Shown: positions 1 to 10,049 of the stretch, one piece after another
Position numbering within the stretch: the stretch's first letter is position 1
How the letters are laid out: each line of letters starts with the position of its first letter
NCBI GenBank assembly: GCA_033725935.1
Contig: MU867068.1
Location: 804,501 to 868,500 of the forward strand
From: Cladorrhinum sp. PSN259
Lineage: Eukaryota > Ascomycota > Sordariomycetes > Sordariales > Podosporaceae
Direction: 5' to 3'
DNA length: 64,000 nucleotides
The notes under the pieces: generated by a model
Told to the model about the DNA's origin: nothing
What the model saw: only the letters and a program-made list of their open reading frames with translations
Databases searched by the model: none
Translations under genes and position numbers: made by a program

Positions 1-3000
1 AGAGCTGGATGGTGAATAATAACACGAGGCCCTGGCGGGAGGAGGCCTGAACGCCGACTATAGGATAATAGAAGCAGGCGTAGGCGAGAATGCCGGTGAG
101 GATCTGGTAGGGGATCTCGACGACGATGTTGGCGATGAGGAAGGCTTTCCAGGAGTAAGCTTTGCTCGGGCGTTCACGGACTTCGTAGAGGGATCGTTGG
201 GTGATGAAGAGGGGTTGGATCTGCTGAACAAGTGTGGTGAAGATGGTGGTGACCATGAAAACAGCAAAGACGATATTTCTCATGCCAGCTTGGGTACTGT
301 CGGCATCGAAGAAAGTGAAGCCGATGAACAACCCAGACATGATACCCAAAGCCAGCTTCGCAAGGACGTAACCGGGCATGCGCCAATACTGTTGAAAGAT
401 GCGCTCGGTGACGGCCCAAACTTGAGCATGGAACGGCATGGCGAATTCAGAATGGCTTCCATCGCTGGTGGCATCCTGGCCCTCTTCTCCTTGACCATGA
501 ATCCGATCAATCTCAGCACGCACGTCCTTGCACTCCTGGCTCTCATTCCAAACCGAGTGCCAGTCCTGACCCTTGTCGTTGACACCTTCGGCAACAATCT
601 CGAGCATGTACTCGGCTGGGTTCTCGTCATCACCGCAGCGTCTGGCACCGTTGGCATCAAAGTAGCTCAGAAGCTGTTGCGAGTTCTCGCCAATGTTTCC
701 AAAGTAGACCGTTTTGCCACCCTTGGCCAAGAAGAGAAGGCGATCGAACTGCTGGAATAAGATGGCGTTGGGCTGATGGATGGTACACAACACGGCTTGT
801 CCGGCATCGGCCAACTTGCGAAGGAAGACACAGATTGCCCAGGCACTCTGGGAGTCCAAACCACTGGTGGGCTCGTCGAGGAACAACAAAAGCTTGGGCT
901 TGGCAACCAGCTCAACCCCGATGGTCAAGAGTTTTCTCTGCTCAACATTGAGCCCCTCGCCGGGAATACCGACGACAGCATTTGCATATTCCTCCATGCC
1001 CAGCATCTTGATGACCTCTTCAACGAACTTGAATTTTTCCTCCTTGCTGACCGTCTTGGGACGACGAAGCATGGCACTGAACCGAAGACTTTCTCTCACC
1101 GTGGCGGTGTCGAGGTGGAGATCCTGCTGCTGGACATATCCGGTCTGTCTCTGAAAGTCGGCACCAAACGGTTTACCATTGACAAACATGTCACCAGTGA
1201 CGACCCCAATGGTTGTGCGCTGTGCGAGCACATCCAGAAGCGTAGTCTTTCCTGCTCCAGAAGCCCCCATCAACGCAGTCAATGTTCCAGGCTTGACCCA
1301 TCCAGATACATGATCCAAGAGACGACGCTTGCCCTCCTTGACGTCAATATCATAGACGACATCTTTCCAGGTGAATACGTCTTTCTGCGGTTCAATGACG
1401 CCTGCACCGGGACCTTGCTCGACACCATGGTTGGGCGCATCTGCAGTCTCTTCGTCGCCGTCCTTGCCAAAGTGAGCGGGAACGTGACCTCTCTGGAAGA
1501 CCAAGGCCTCGGCAGTGCTGGTGACTGAAGAGTTGAGTTCCACGGCCGCAAGGTAAATCGCCATGAACCCAACCAAGAAGGCAATGAGAATGCCAAAATT
1601 GCGCCAGACATGGTCGTACGAGTATCCATAGGCAATCTCAATGTACCTGTCACCGTTGACGGTCCATCTGCCAGGGACCGCCCCAAGACTGGCACAGATC
1701 CAGTTATCGCCGATTGGCGGCGAGTAAGGGGGCATAATGTCTGAACAGGTGAATTCTCTTCCGTGGAACTCGTTGGCAACCAGGATCTCGAATCCGTAGT
1801 AGATCGGGTTTATCCATCTGATCCAACTAAACCAGGGATGCATCTGCGGGACCGGAATGATATAGCCAGTGTAGATGACCAAAGCGAGGGCCAGAACACC
1901 TGCCAATGCCATGGCTTGAGAGACGGTCTTGGTGATTGCAGCGAGGGTGCGGAAGATGGCGCTCATGACAAAGGTCGCGATGTAAGAGATTAAAAAGTAA
2001 ATAAAGAACTGGTCTGGCGTGCGTCGAAGACCCGCGAGGAAGTAGACAATGAGGTTGAAGACAACAGCTGTGCAGAATTTGATGGGTATGTCTGCGACAA
2101 TTCCAGCAGCTGCCTCGGTAGCAGGGTGATAAAAGGCGTAGGATGCGTGTTTCTCTACCATGGGGCGTTGGGCGTAAAGGGATTCAATCTCTGAGATGGC
2201 CGTCAGAGCATTGAGCAGGATGGCCATGAACAAGACGGAGCCTTTCCCTTCAAACCCGACTGTGGCATCTGGATTGCCGTAAAAGATGGAACCGATGATG
2301 AGAGCAAGGACGAGGTTGGCAAAAACCATTGAGAGAGGTGCAGCTATATCGTTCCAAAGACGTTGATACGCTCGTACCGTGTTTAACCTGATCTGCATCA
2401 AGATGGAGATGGTGTATGGGGATCCAGGACGGACGTGCTTTGACTGACGCTGATGCTTCTTCTCGCGCAGCTGATGAAGACTCTGACTCTGGCGCTCACC
2501 TTCAAACTCGGCATTGTAGTTTGCAATGTCCTCTTGCAGAGCCTTGTATTCAGGGGAAGCCAGCCAGTACCGTTCAAAGTCCTCTGGGGTTCGAGGAACC
2601 TTTTGTTCCATGCCTGGACGAGGGATTCGTTCTTCGGGGTTCGTGATGGATGTGAGGAAGTCTCCAGTTGTTTGGCGAGGTGGGCAGTACCAGCCTTGTT
2701 GCTCGAAGAAGGCCTTGGCGGACTGAGCAGGCCCAAAGTAGATCTGTCGGCCATCGTACAGCACCGTGGCCTTGTCAAAGACATCGTAGATGGCTTGACT
2801 GGCTTGGTACATGGTGACGGCATGAGCAACCTTGGCAATGTCGGAGGAGAGTCGAAGGGCTTGTGCAAATTTGAGAGCTGAAGCTGAATCAAGACCGCGG
2901 GTGCTGTTGTCCCAGGCATTGATGGGAGATCCGGCGACGATCATCTCGGCAATGCTTACACGTTTTCTCTCACCACCGGAGACACCACGGACGTAATCGT

Positions 3001-3883
3001 TACCAACCTTGGTATGATAGGTGTGGGATAGTCCGAAAACAGCCATGACGACGCGGGCAATGTACTGACAATACTCGGAGCGAGACATGTCGTCGAAACG
3101 GTTTGAAGGCGTGCGCATGGCAGCTGCGAACTCCAGGGTTTGTCCAACAGTAAGATGCGGGAAATGCTTGTCGACCTCCTGGTTGTAAATCACCTCGCCC
3201 TTGAACTCCTTCTTCATCTGCTCCGGTGATGCACCATTGTAGTGAATGACGGACTCCTTATCAACGGTGAGGCCATACAGCTCTCCGCAGATGGTCTTGA
3301 GAAAGGTGCTGCATCCTGATCCAGGTCGGCCGAGAACTGCCAAGAGCTCACCACTTCTGAGCAGACCGTTGAAGCCATGAAGAATGTGTTTTGGCTTCCG
3401 CTTTTCCTTGCTAAACAACTCTCCAATTCGAAGCGGCGATGAAAGAACCGAGTCCACCGTTTCTTGTAGTTGCAGAGCCGAGCCTGATCCAAACACATTG
3501 AGATTCCTCCAGCCCACGGCCAGCTGGGCAGATTTGTGCCCTTGTTCGTTGAGCTGAGAAACGAAGTGCCGAACCCATCTCGTTGCGTCAAAGTGATCGG
3601 ATTCTGGATCTAGATTAGAGTCATCAGAGCCGACTACTTGTTGGTCTCCTCCTGTTGCGGTGGCGTGGGATCGGTGACGGGAGAGTACTGATGCAAGGCG
3701 GTGAAGTTCAGTTGCATCGTTCTGCTCCAGTTCCATCGAGGGTCGAACCCCTTTGCGGTGGTAGGGATCATGGTCTGCTAGGGTATCCACCCCATCGACA
3801 GAATCTCCTGAGGCCAAGGTGCTTGTATTGCCGCTTGATGGAGCAGCAAGCTGCCGCTGCTGCTGGTCGTCGTCTTTTGTCAT
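1..3883 (-). CDS. PDR-type (ABCG) multidrug ABC transporter, C-terminus cut by window edge
   Basis: This is a full-size fungal pleiotropic-drug-resistance transporter that would export hydrophobic compounds across the plasma membrane. Reading from ATG at 3883, one intronless frame stays open to base 1 (about 1294 codons); full members are about 1500 aa, so roughly the last 200 residues (rest of TMD2) lie outside. The order is cytosolic N-terminus, NBD1, TMD1, NBD2, start of TMD2. NBD1 has the degenerate Walker A GRPGSGCST near residue 185, with Cys replacing Lys as is normal in PDR proteins, and signature VSGGERKRVS. NBD2 has the canonical Walker A GASGAGKTT near residue 870 and the degenerate signature LNVEQRKLLTIG. 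This asymmetry is the family hallmark. The reading is firm for the family; the substrate cannot be inferred. Confidence 0.96.
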   Translation of the reverse strand, partial: MTKDDDQQQRQLAAPSSGNTSTLASGDSVDGVDTLADHDPYHRKGVRPSMELEQNDATELHRLASVLSRHRSHATATGGDQQVVGSDDSNLDPESDHFDATRWVRHFVSQLNEQGHKSAQLAVGWRNLNVFGSGSALQLQETVDSVLSSPLRIGELFSKEKRKPKHILHGFNGLLRSGELLAVLGRPGSGCSTFLKTICGELYGLTVDKESVIHYNGASPEQMKKEFKGEVIYNQEVDKHFPHLTVGQTLEFAAAMRTPSNRFDDMSRSEYCQYIARVVMAVFGLSHTYHTKVGNDYVRGVSGGERKRVSIAEMIVAGSPINAWDNSTRGLDSASALKFAQALRLSSDIAKVAHAVTMYQASQAIYDVFDKATVLYDGRQIYFGPAQSAKAFFEQQGWYCPPRQTTGDFLTSITNPEERIPRPGMEQKVPRTPEDFERYWLASPEYKALQEDIANYNAEFEGERQSQSLHQLREKKHQRQSKHVRPGSPYTISILMQIRLNTVRAYQRLWNDIAAPLSMVFANLVLALIIGSIFYGNPDATVGFEGKGSVLFMAILLNALTAISEIESLYAQRPMVEKHASYAFYHPATEAAAGIVADIPIKFCTAVVFNLIVYFLAGLRRTPDQFFIYFLISYIATFVMSAIFRTLAAITKTVSQAMALAGVLALALVIYTGYIIPVPQMHPWFSWIRWINPIYYGFEILVANEFHGREFTCSDIMPPYSPPIGDNWICASLGAVPGRWTVNGDRYIEIAYGYSYDHVWRNFGILIAFLVGFMAIYLAAVELNSSVTSTAEALVFQRGHVPAHFGKDGDEETADAPNHGVEQGPGAGVIEPQKDVFTWKDVVYDIDVKEGKRRLLDHVSGWVKPGTLTALMGASGAGKTTLLDVLAQRTTIGVVTGDMFVNGKPFGADFQRQTGYVQQQDLHLDTATVRESLRFSAMLRRPKTVSKEEKFKFVEEVIKMLGMEEYANAVVGIPGEGLNVEQRKLLTIGVELVAKPKLLLFLDEPTSGLDSQSAWAICVFLRKLADAGQAVLCTIHQPNAILFQQFDRLLFLAKGGKTVYFGNIGENSQQLLSYFDANGARRCGDDENPAEYMLEIVAEGVNDKGQDWHSVWNESQECKDVRAEIDRIHGQGEEGQDATSDGSHSEFAMPFHAQVWAVTERIFQQYWRMPGYVLAKLALGIMSGLFIGFTFFDADSTQAGMRNIVFAVFMVTTIFTTLVQQIQPLFITQRSLYEVRERPSKAYSWKAFLIANIVVEIPYQILTGILAYACFYYPIVGVQASSRQGLVLLFTIQL

Positions 3884-4659
3884 TGCGACGCGATGAGAAA
3901 GTCTCGGCTCATTAGAGGAAGTGTGCAGAAAGGAGAGAGAAAAGATCAGGTAAATATTTTTAACCTGATGCGCTGATGCCTTGGATAGTGGGGGCCATTA
4001 TCGAGAAATGGCAAATGGTCCGTTGGTCCTGGGTTGTCGGCATCCTTCCGCTTAGAGCTGTCGCGCCATTGGTTTGCCTTTCTGTTTTCGGGATGATTCC
4101 GTCTCCACACGTTGACTGCATCATGCATGTCATCTCATCTCATATCATCGATCCTTGTTCATCTTTGCCGATAATTATGCTTCGACCTGGTGGACACATC
4201 GGCATCAAGCCGAGCGAAGGATGTCGCAGAATTCTTCATCTCCACTAGGACGCCCAATTGCCGACGGGCTGATGGTCAAACCGAATTCCATCTCCATTTG
4301 TCCCGGGTCCGATCAATGGCGAAAATGATGAAGAAAACTCAAAGCATTGCCAAGAAAAACCATCAAAAGTGACACTGCAACCAACGACGCATGTGAAAGT
4401 CCCACTTTTAATACCAATCGACCGATCTAAAGATAACATTGTTCATAAGCAGAACAACAACGACAAAGTCTTTGTTCTGCATTCCTCTTCTTACTTAGCA
4501 CCTTGAATTAGTCCACACACCGGAACGATACGGCATTGTCTATATTTTTGCTCAGATCCCACGGAATTGAGAGCACCAACCGTTATTCTCTTCTCTCTTT
4601 GCTTGTTGATCCTGTGATATACCAATAAGAGAATGCACTAAGCTACGACGGATAGAGAA
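3884..4659. other. Intergenic: upstream region of the ABC transporter gene
   Basis: About 780 bp upstream of the transporter ATG. No coding pattern was seen on either strand. It presumably holds the transporter promoter; no specific regulatory motif is claimed. Confidence 0.5.
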
Positions 4660-4890
4660 ATAAGTCCAACCTCGAGCCATGTCCCAGTCGGTAGTGAGGA
4701 GCATCACATTGGAAGCCATTGCTTAGGTACCATGCTAATGAGCAGAGCCATCCGAACTAATCTCTTGAGTATGCTAGCTAAGTTGTTCGAGAGCCACATG
4801 AGAACCCCTGGGACGCCAGGTATGGTAGAATCGCCAGCGATGAACACGCCAGCGTATACCATTTGAGGCTTTCTGCAGGTAATGCAGATG
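4660..4890 (-). pseudogene. Relic of a Dal5/allantoate-type MFS permease
   Basis: On the minus strand a short stretch reads like the late membrane segments of fungal anion:cation symporters of the MFS: a GVPGVLMWLSNNLAS segment, then KRLVRMALLIS, which in intact proteins is the WLSNN...KR..GMALQIS region. After a frame change it continues with APHYRLGHG, matching the segment that follows in the family. No start, no upstream helices and no complete frame are present. It is therefore a decayed fragment, perhaps left from a transporter gene once next to the ABC gene. The assignment rests on remembered family motifs. Confidence 0.6.
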
Positions 4891-4960
4891 GCTAAGCCGT
4901 TCATGAATTTTATCATGCCCTTGTACAAGTACAGATATTGAAACTAATACTCCACACATA

Positions 4961-5022
4961 TTTAAAAAAATTAAAAAAATAAAAATAAAAACCCCCGGGG
5001 AGAAGACGGGGGGAGCGGGGTG
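4961..5022. repeat. Low-complexity A-rich then G/C-run tract
   Basis: An A-rich run with scattered T is followed directly by C5G4 and several G runs. It is simple sequence lying 3' of the NLR-like gene. Confidence 0.85.
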
Positions 5023-5145
5023 TGTTTAGCAAGCGGCTACCACTGTTACCAAACTTGTTCCATGTCGATCTCTTAGGCTATTTGTTTTCATGGATGCTAG
5101 GCTTCAAAATCTTGTGAGTGCAAGTGTCAGTAAGCATAGATCTCC

Positions 5146-6187
5146 TTAGTTCCCTATTTTTAGGGCATCGCCGCTTACCTTAAAAGTAAACAGCAGTGTC
5201 TCATCCACCTCCATAATGGCGCCCGCGTTTTCGAAGTCGCCAAGATAATTTGGCGATGTAAACAATTTGACGAGCTTACGCCCTGCGTAGAACTCGTAGC
5301 CATCTTCGAGCGCGTGTCCAGAAACGCAAATCAAGTCGAGGTCATGTTTGTCCACAAACCGAGCAACAATATCTGGACCAAAAGAAAACGACACGCCGTT
5401 CTCGGTCTCACTCCATCCGGAAATATCCTCTTCAGCAGTGGCCCAGAGCAGATCACAGGCGAGCCCATAGGGAGGAATCTGTTTTTAATTGCCTTTATAT
5501 CAGCTGCAAGACTAGCACAAAGCATTTTGCCGAGAATTTAGTTTGAACTCACTTCTAAAGGTCGCCAGAGACGCCGTATCAACTCCATGTGATAAAGGTC
5601 CGGACTTAAGCCCCTTGGGATCGCGAGTATTTTCTCCTCAATGGTTGCTGCAATGGGTAGGCAGTCAAAGCATTCGTTAAACAGCTCCCATGCGCCGGCA
5701 TGCAAATTCGCCCGACTGAATTCATCGTAGAAGCCATAAAGTCTACTCATATCTCGGGTTTCGTATCTCCCACGCAGTAGAAATATATGACCTGGATGCA
5801 TAATTTTCAGCGCCAGGAGGAGGCATATCGTCTCAATAGATTGATTGCCTCGGTTGACGTAATTGCCGAGAAATAGATAATTGCTCTCGGGTGGTAGACC
5901 GTACATGTCAAAGGAACGTATAAGCGCAGGAAAGTTCGCGCGAAGATCACCGCAAATCTGCGGAGTTATATTTATCAGCTTAGGGAGAGAGATGACCCTT
6001 AACTTTGACCACGGGTATATCTTACCTTGATAGGCGCCGTCAGCTCCAAGAGCGACGTCTCTGAGAGAAAGACCCTTCTGGCTTCGATACATAGATAGCG
6101 TATTTCCTCCTCCGAAGGTAGGCAGTCTCGCTCAAATCCCGTTCTGCCAGCTTGTAATAAGCGACTAACGAGGTTGTCAAGATCGAA
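5146..6187 (-). other. PP1-type phosphatase domain with lost catalytic residues (C-terminal part of the NLR-like gene)
   Basis: Residues 1036-1334 align end to end with the PP1 catalytic domain from memory of the family. Scaffold landmarks are kept: PPESNYLFLG, SIETICLLLALKI, RLYGFYDE, CLPIAA, GLSPDL, CDLLW, HDLDLIC, EDGYEF, SPNY and VDETLL. The active site is not. Using human PP1 numbering: H66 is Arg (GDLRAN), D92 and D95 are Asn (GNYVNRG), N124 and H125 are Arg-Tyr (RGRYE), H173 is Pro, R221 is Asn and H248 is Gly. Only D64, R96 and Y272 remain, and C273 is Leu. A metal centre cannot form, so phosphatase activity is very unlikely. Most residues that line the RVxF docking groove in PP1 are kept (VDETLL then FTF in place of CSF). 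Confidence 0.85.
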
Positions 6188-9100
6188 AGCAGGAGGAACT
6201 TGCCAGGAACTGACCACTGCCTTCATATCTCGTTGGTTTCGGGAAGTCTGCTGAAGGGTAATTCTTGTCGCTTGATGGGACTCTGCTACAGAGTTCCTCA
6301 ATTTGTCTTTGTTAGCTTTCTGGTGCTCTAAGAGCATGGTAACACAATCATTCGGCGACCTAATGTTGGCGCATGACAGAGGTGTAAGCCCCCCTTTGGA
6401 GGCGGCGTTGATATTAGCAACACCATGTCGAAGCAATGCCTCCAAAACCGGCCTATGACCCTCGAACGCGGCGCTGTGAAGCGGGGTCCAGTTATCTTGG
6501 TCTCTGCAGTCTGCTTCGATGTCGCATCTTGCCAGCAATTGCTCAATTACCGTCGCATGCCCATTTTCTGCGGCCAGGGCCAGCGGTGCCCTCCCGTAAA
6601 TGTCCCTGGACTTGACGTCAACCTTATTGTAATGTAAAAGGAGAGCGACGGTAGCTGTGTTGCCTCTGGACGCAGCTGTCGCGAGTGGAGTCTGGCCGTA
6701 GATATCCCGTGCGTTTTTCATGACCGACTCGTTTTCTAGCAAGATGTGGGCAATTTCAGGGTGATTTTGTTCTGCTGCATACCACAGCGCAGTCCTCCCC
6801 TTAATATCAAATACGTCAGGGTTTATGTCGTTCTGGTTTAGTAAGAGCTTTACCATCTCTTTGAAGCCTCCCCTTGCAGCTAATAGTAGCGGAGTTTGGC
6901 CAGTCCAGGGGTCCGCCGCATTGACATCAACTCCCCCGTGGCTGAGGAGCTCTTTTGCTGCCGCTGTCGAACCGTTTTGAGCAGCCCACCACAGAGGGGT
7001 TCGGCCACTTGCGTCTCTTGCGTCGGCCTTATCATTATGTTGAAGCAGCAGCCGTACTACTATGTGATGCCCACCACTGGCTGCATATGACAGCGGTCGC
7101 CTGCCTAAGTGGTCCCCAGCATCTATGTTAACATTGTGATCCAGCAGCAAACTGACAACCGCACTATGTCCATTCTTTGCCGCGCAAGTGAGTGGGGAGC
7201 GTCCATTGCGGTCTAGTGCGTCAAGAGCGGCAGTTCCTTGCCGCGATATAACTTGTGGTATTATGAGATCTAATCCGAAATCAGCCATCAAGTGCATGTT
7301 TGTTATCTGTTGATCAAGGCCGCCATCATCCTCCATATGTCCCGCACGGCTGTCTATTAAGGCCGCTTGTGCGCTGAGAGATACCAGGGTACCGTTCAAA
7401 AGAAGACGCAGAGCTAAAACAGTGACCGTCTCTTGCGCCGGCTGGGCATGAACACCCCAGTACCGAGCAGTGTAACTCAGAAATGGATATAGCGCCATCA
7501 TTGTAGCCCCATCCGGTGCGGTGGTTTGGTCGGCGAAATAATCGAAGCAAAGATATGTGAGACAGATGGATGCAAAATAGTCTTGCTGTACCAAATTGCT
7601 CCAGATCGGTCTCGTTCGTTGGAAGTATTCTTGGGCGGTATGGTGTACGAGACGGATGATACCACTTTCTCGGTCGACTGTGACCAGGCCGGCACAGACC
7701 GAAACAATGTCCTCTGCATCAACTATGTCGTCCATATCTAGCTCTCTCTGGCCTGGAACAACCGAGAGCGCGTGGCGGAGCTCGTCTGTCGTCAGTGGCC
7801 TCTGCGCACACACGATCCAGCTAATAGCCCTCTTAGCCAATGATCTGTCCTCAAATGGCTGGGAATCTAGTCTTTCAAGTGCTTCGCCATATGCTTCATC
7901 AATGGACTGGGACATCTGTGATAGTCTGTCCAGAGTCGCCCGGACTTTTGCTTTTGTTCTTTTATCGACCAACGAATCCACATAAAGGCGAGCGAGGAGA
8001 AACCTTCAGAGCTACATGTTAGTTCGGAGAAGGTTTAGTTGCAAGCAATACCAGGCGTGGAGAAAGCTTACATGCCGCCCGCCGTTTCTGCAATCCTCTT
8101 TACCACCAGTTGTTGGAGTTCGGGGTCCTTCTGGATGCATCGTGGGAACCGGTAGATCTGGCAGCTCACAAAGTGTCGGACGTCGACATCTCTCGCACTG
8201 ATCTCCAGTCTGGGGTCTGCTTTGAAATGGGCCTCAATATCCGGAATGAATCGTGAGGTACACAAAAGACGGAACCTCCCTTCACCTTGCAGATCCCGAA
8301 GTGCCACTAGCAGCCTAGCGACATCGCCCTCATCGTTTAAGCACTCATCTAAGGCATCGATGACAATGTAGGTGACAGCAGATTCCCTCAGCACAAAGCG
8401 TAACTCTCTAAGGATGTCATCAAATGACAGCCTCACCGATACCTTGCGCTGCCCCAGCAAAGATTCAGAAATTGTCGAGCAGAATCGCAACAGCTGCTTT
8501 AAAAGAGACCCGAAAATGCTTAGAGCCGACTGGCGGCTATTTGACTTGTAGTTGCAATATACGTATGCTACCGCAGCCGAGCGATCCTTGGCCGTCTTCA
8601 AGAGGAAGTCGATTGCGATGGCCGCAGTTGTTGTTTTCCCTGCTCCCGGGATTCCGGGGCAAAACAAGGTATGGTTGGAGCCTTCTAACCATCCCATAAA
8701 CTCCTCAGACTGCAGGAACCACACTCCGCACGCCGATGGCAGCTTAGCCATTATATCGGAATGCTGGACCGAGTAGTCTTGAAAAGACATCCATGCTAAA
8801 ATGGCGTCGCGGAGCTGGTGCTGGTCGATCTCCTCCACCTTAGAGTGTAGAGCGGGCAGCGACTTCTTAATAGAGTAGGCGTCATCCATTATGATTTTAT
8901 TGTTGTTATAGATAGCGTCCACGGTTTGCTTGATCGTCTGTGACAATTTCCTTTATTTTCATGTCAGATAACACACGCGGATTGCCTCAGGTAGGAGGTA
9001 TTAAACTCACAGATGGTCCGTCTCGAGAGCCACTAGCACTAAGGTTTTCAAGCGCTCGATGGTAGACAGGAGTTCCGAAAGCTCACCCTTGCTGAATGGC

Positions 9101-9420
9101 CAGAGGATAGAAGCGGCAAAGCTACTAAACCTGTCCGACTTTTCCACCTTCTTCTTGATGCTTTCTAATGCTTGTTGGTATTGATTGAGCGGCCCATTCT
9201 GAGCAGCTAGCATGCTAATCGCCTGACACCAGTCTTCGTCAAATTCTCCATCCTCGAAGCGATATCTTAGAGTTGTGAGAAGGTGGTAGATGTTTGAAAC
9301 CTCTATAGCTATTTGGGACCGCTCTTTAGGAGCGTTTCTCACCTTGCCGAGGTAGTCGACGATGACTGCGGTCAGCTGCGAGATGGCGATGAGGCTGGCA
9401 GTGAGACTGAGAGGGTCCAT
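5146..9420 (-). CDS. STAND/NLR-like protein: fungal N-terminal domain, NACHT, ankyrin repeats, C-terminal PP1-like pseudophosphatase
   Basis: Five exons (9420-9011, 8950-8072, 8003-6026, 5957-5553, 5478-5146) join in frame to 1334 aa; all four introns (60, 68, 68, 74 nt) have GT..AG ends. Residues 1-137 are a fungal STAND N-terminal domain beginning MDPLSLTASLIAISQ, followed by KLSQTIKQ. The NACHT has Walker A GIPGAGKTT at about 236-244 and Walker B VIDALDE near 334. A winged-helix-like part (ISWIVCAQRPLTTDELRHAL) follows, then nine ankyrin repeats (about 694-1000) and a PP1-like domain from residue 1036 to the end. By analogy with fungal NLRs it would be a cytosolic sensor that oligomerises on ligand binding. 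The C-terminal phosphatase fold is not a usual sensor for this class. The exon joins restore PP1 motifs across three junctions, which supports one gene rather than two. Transcript data are not available here. Confidence 0.88.
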
Positions 9421-10049
9421 GACGAGAGCGGTTAGCAGCTGATAGTTTTTCGAAATTCCGAGAACGCAAGATGACTTTATAAGCCGAGACAAATTGCAAC
9501 CAGGCTGTTCTTCCCGACTCAGGGAAAGTACAACGCTCACTTGGGCGCCAATAGGTCGGCTTTATCTCGGGACAGTTTGTTGTCTGCTAATCGCGGAAAG
9601 TTTTATTTACGGTCGGGCGTAAAACTTCTTTCTTATCGGGAGGATATTTATTGCAGTGCTGTTTCATGTCGCGTATCTACCGTCGGTAGAAGCCTTCTTG
9701 TGAGAGTGAGGTTAGCTTGACAGCTACCGCACTATGCGCAAACTACCCCACCTTTCAAGGCATTTCGCCAATCTTTCCGTAATATTCGGGCGGGTTATCT
9801 AGATCCTCCAGGCCGTCCTTCTGTCTCGTCGCCAAGGGATCCGCCTAAATATTCACGTGATTTAACCCCAGGCTTTCAAGTTCCTTTAAGGTTTAAATGC
9901 AGCCTCATAAGCACATGAATTATATGGATTCATTTCGTCCGTGGACAGGAGGACTTCGCATTCGCTTAATGCTACGCCGGTGCCTATTGTCAGCTGAGTG
10001 GGTCAATATGCTCGGTGAATTGACTCTCTTGTTCATGAGCGGCAATACA
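9421..10049. other. Intergenic: upstream of the NLR-like gene
   Basis: No coding pattern was recognised. It holds the putative promoter of the NLR-like gene and the 3' flank of the HET pseudogene. Confidence 0.45.

Noticed and set aside
197..1528. Plus-strand open frames of 187 and 250 codons
   Set aside because: They lie antisense to the ABC transporter, whose minus frame has clear family motifs throughout; they have no motifs of their own.
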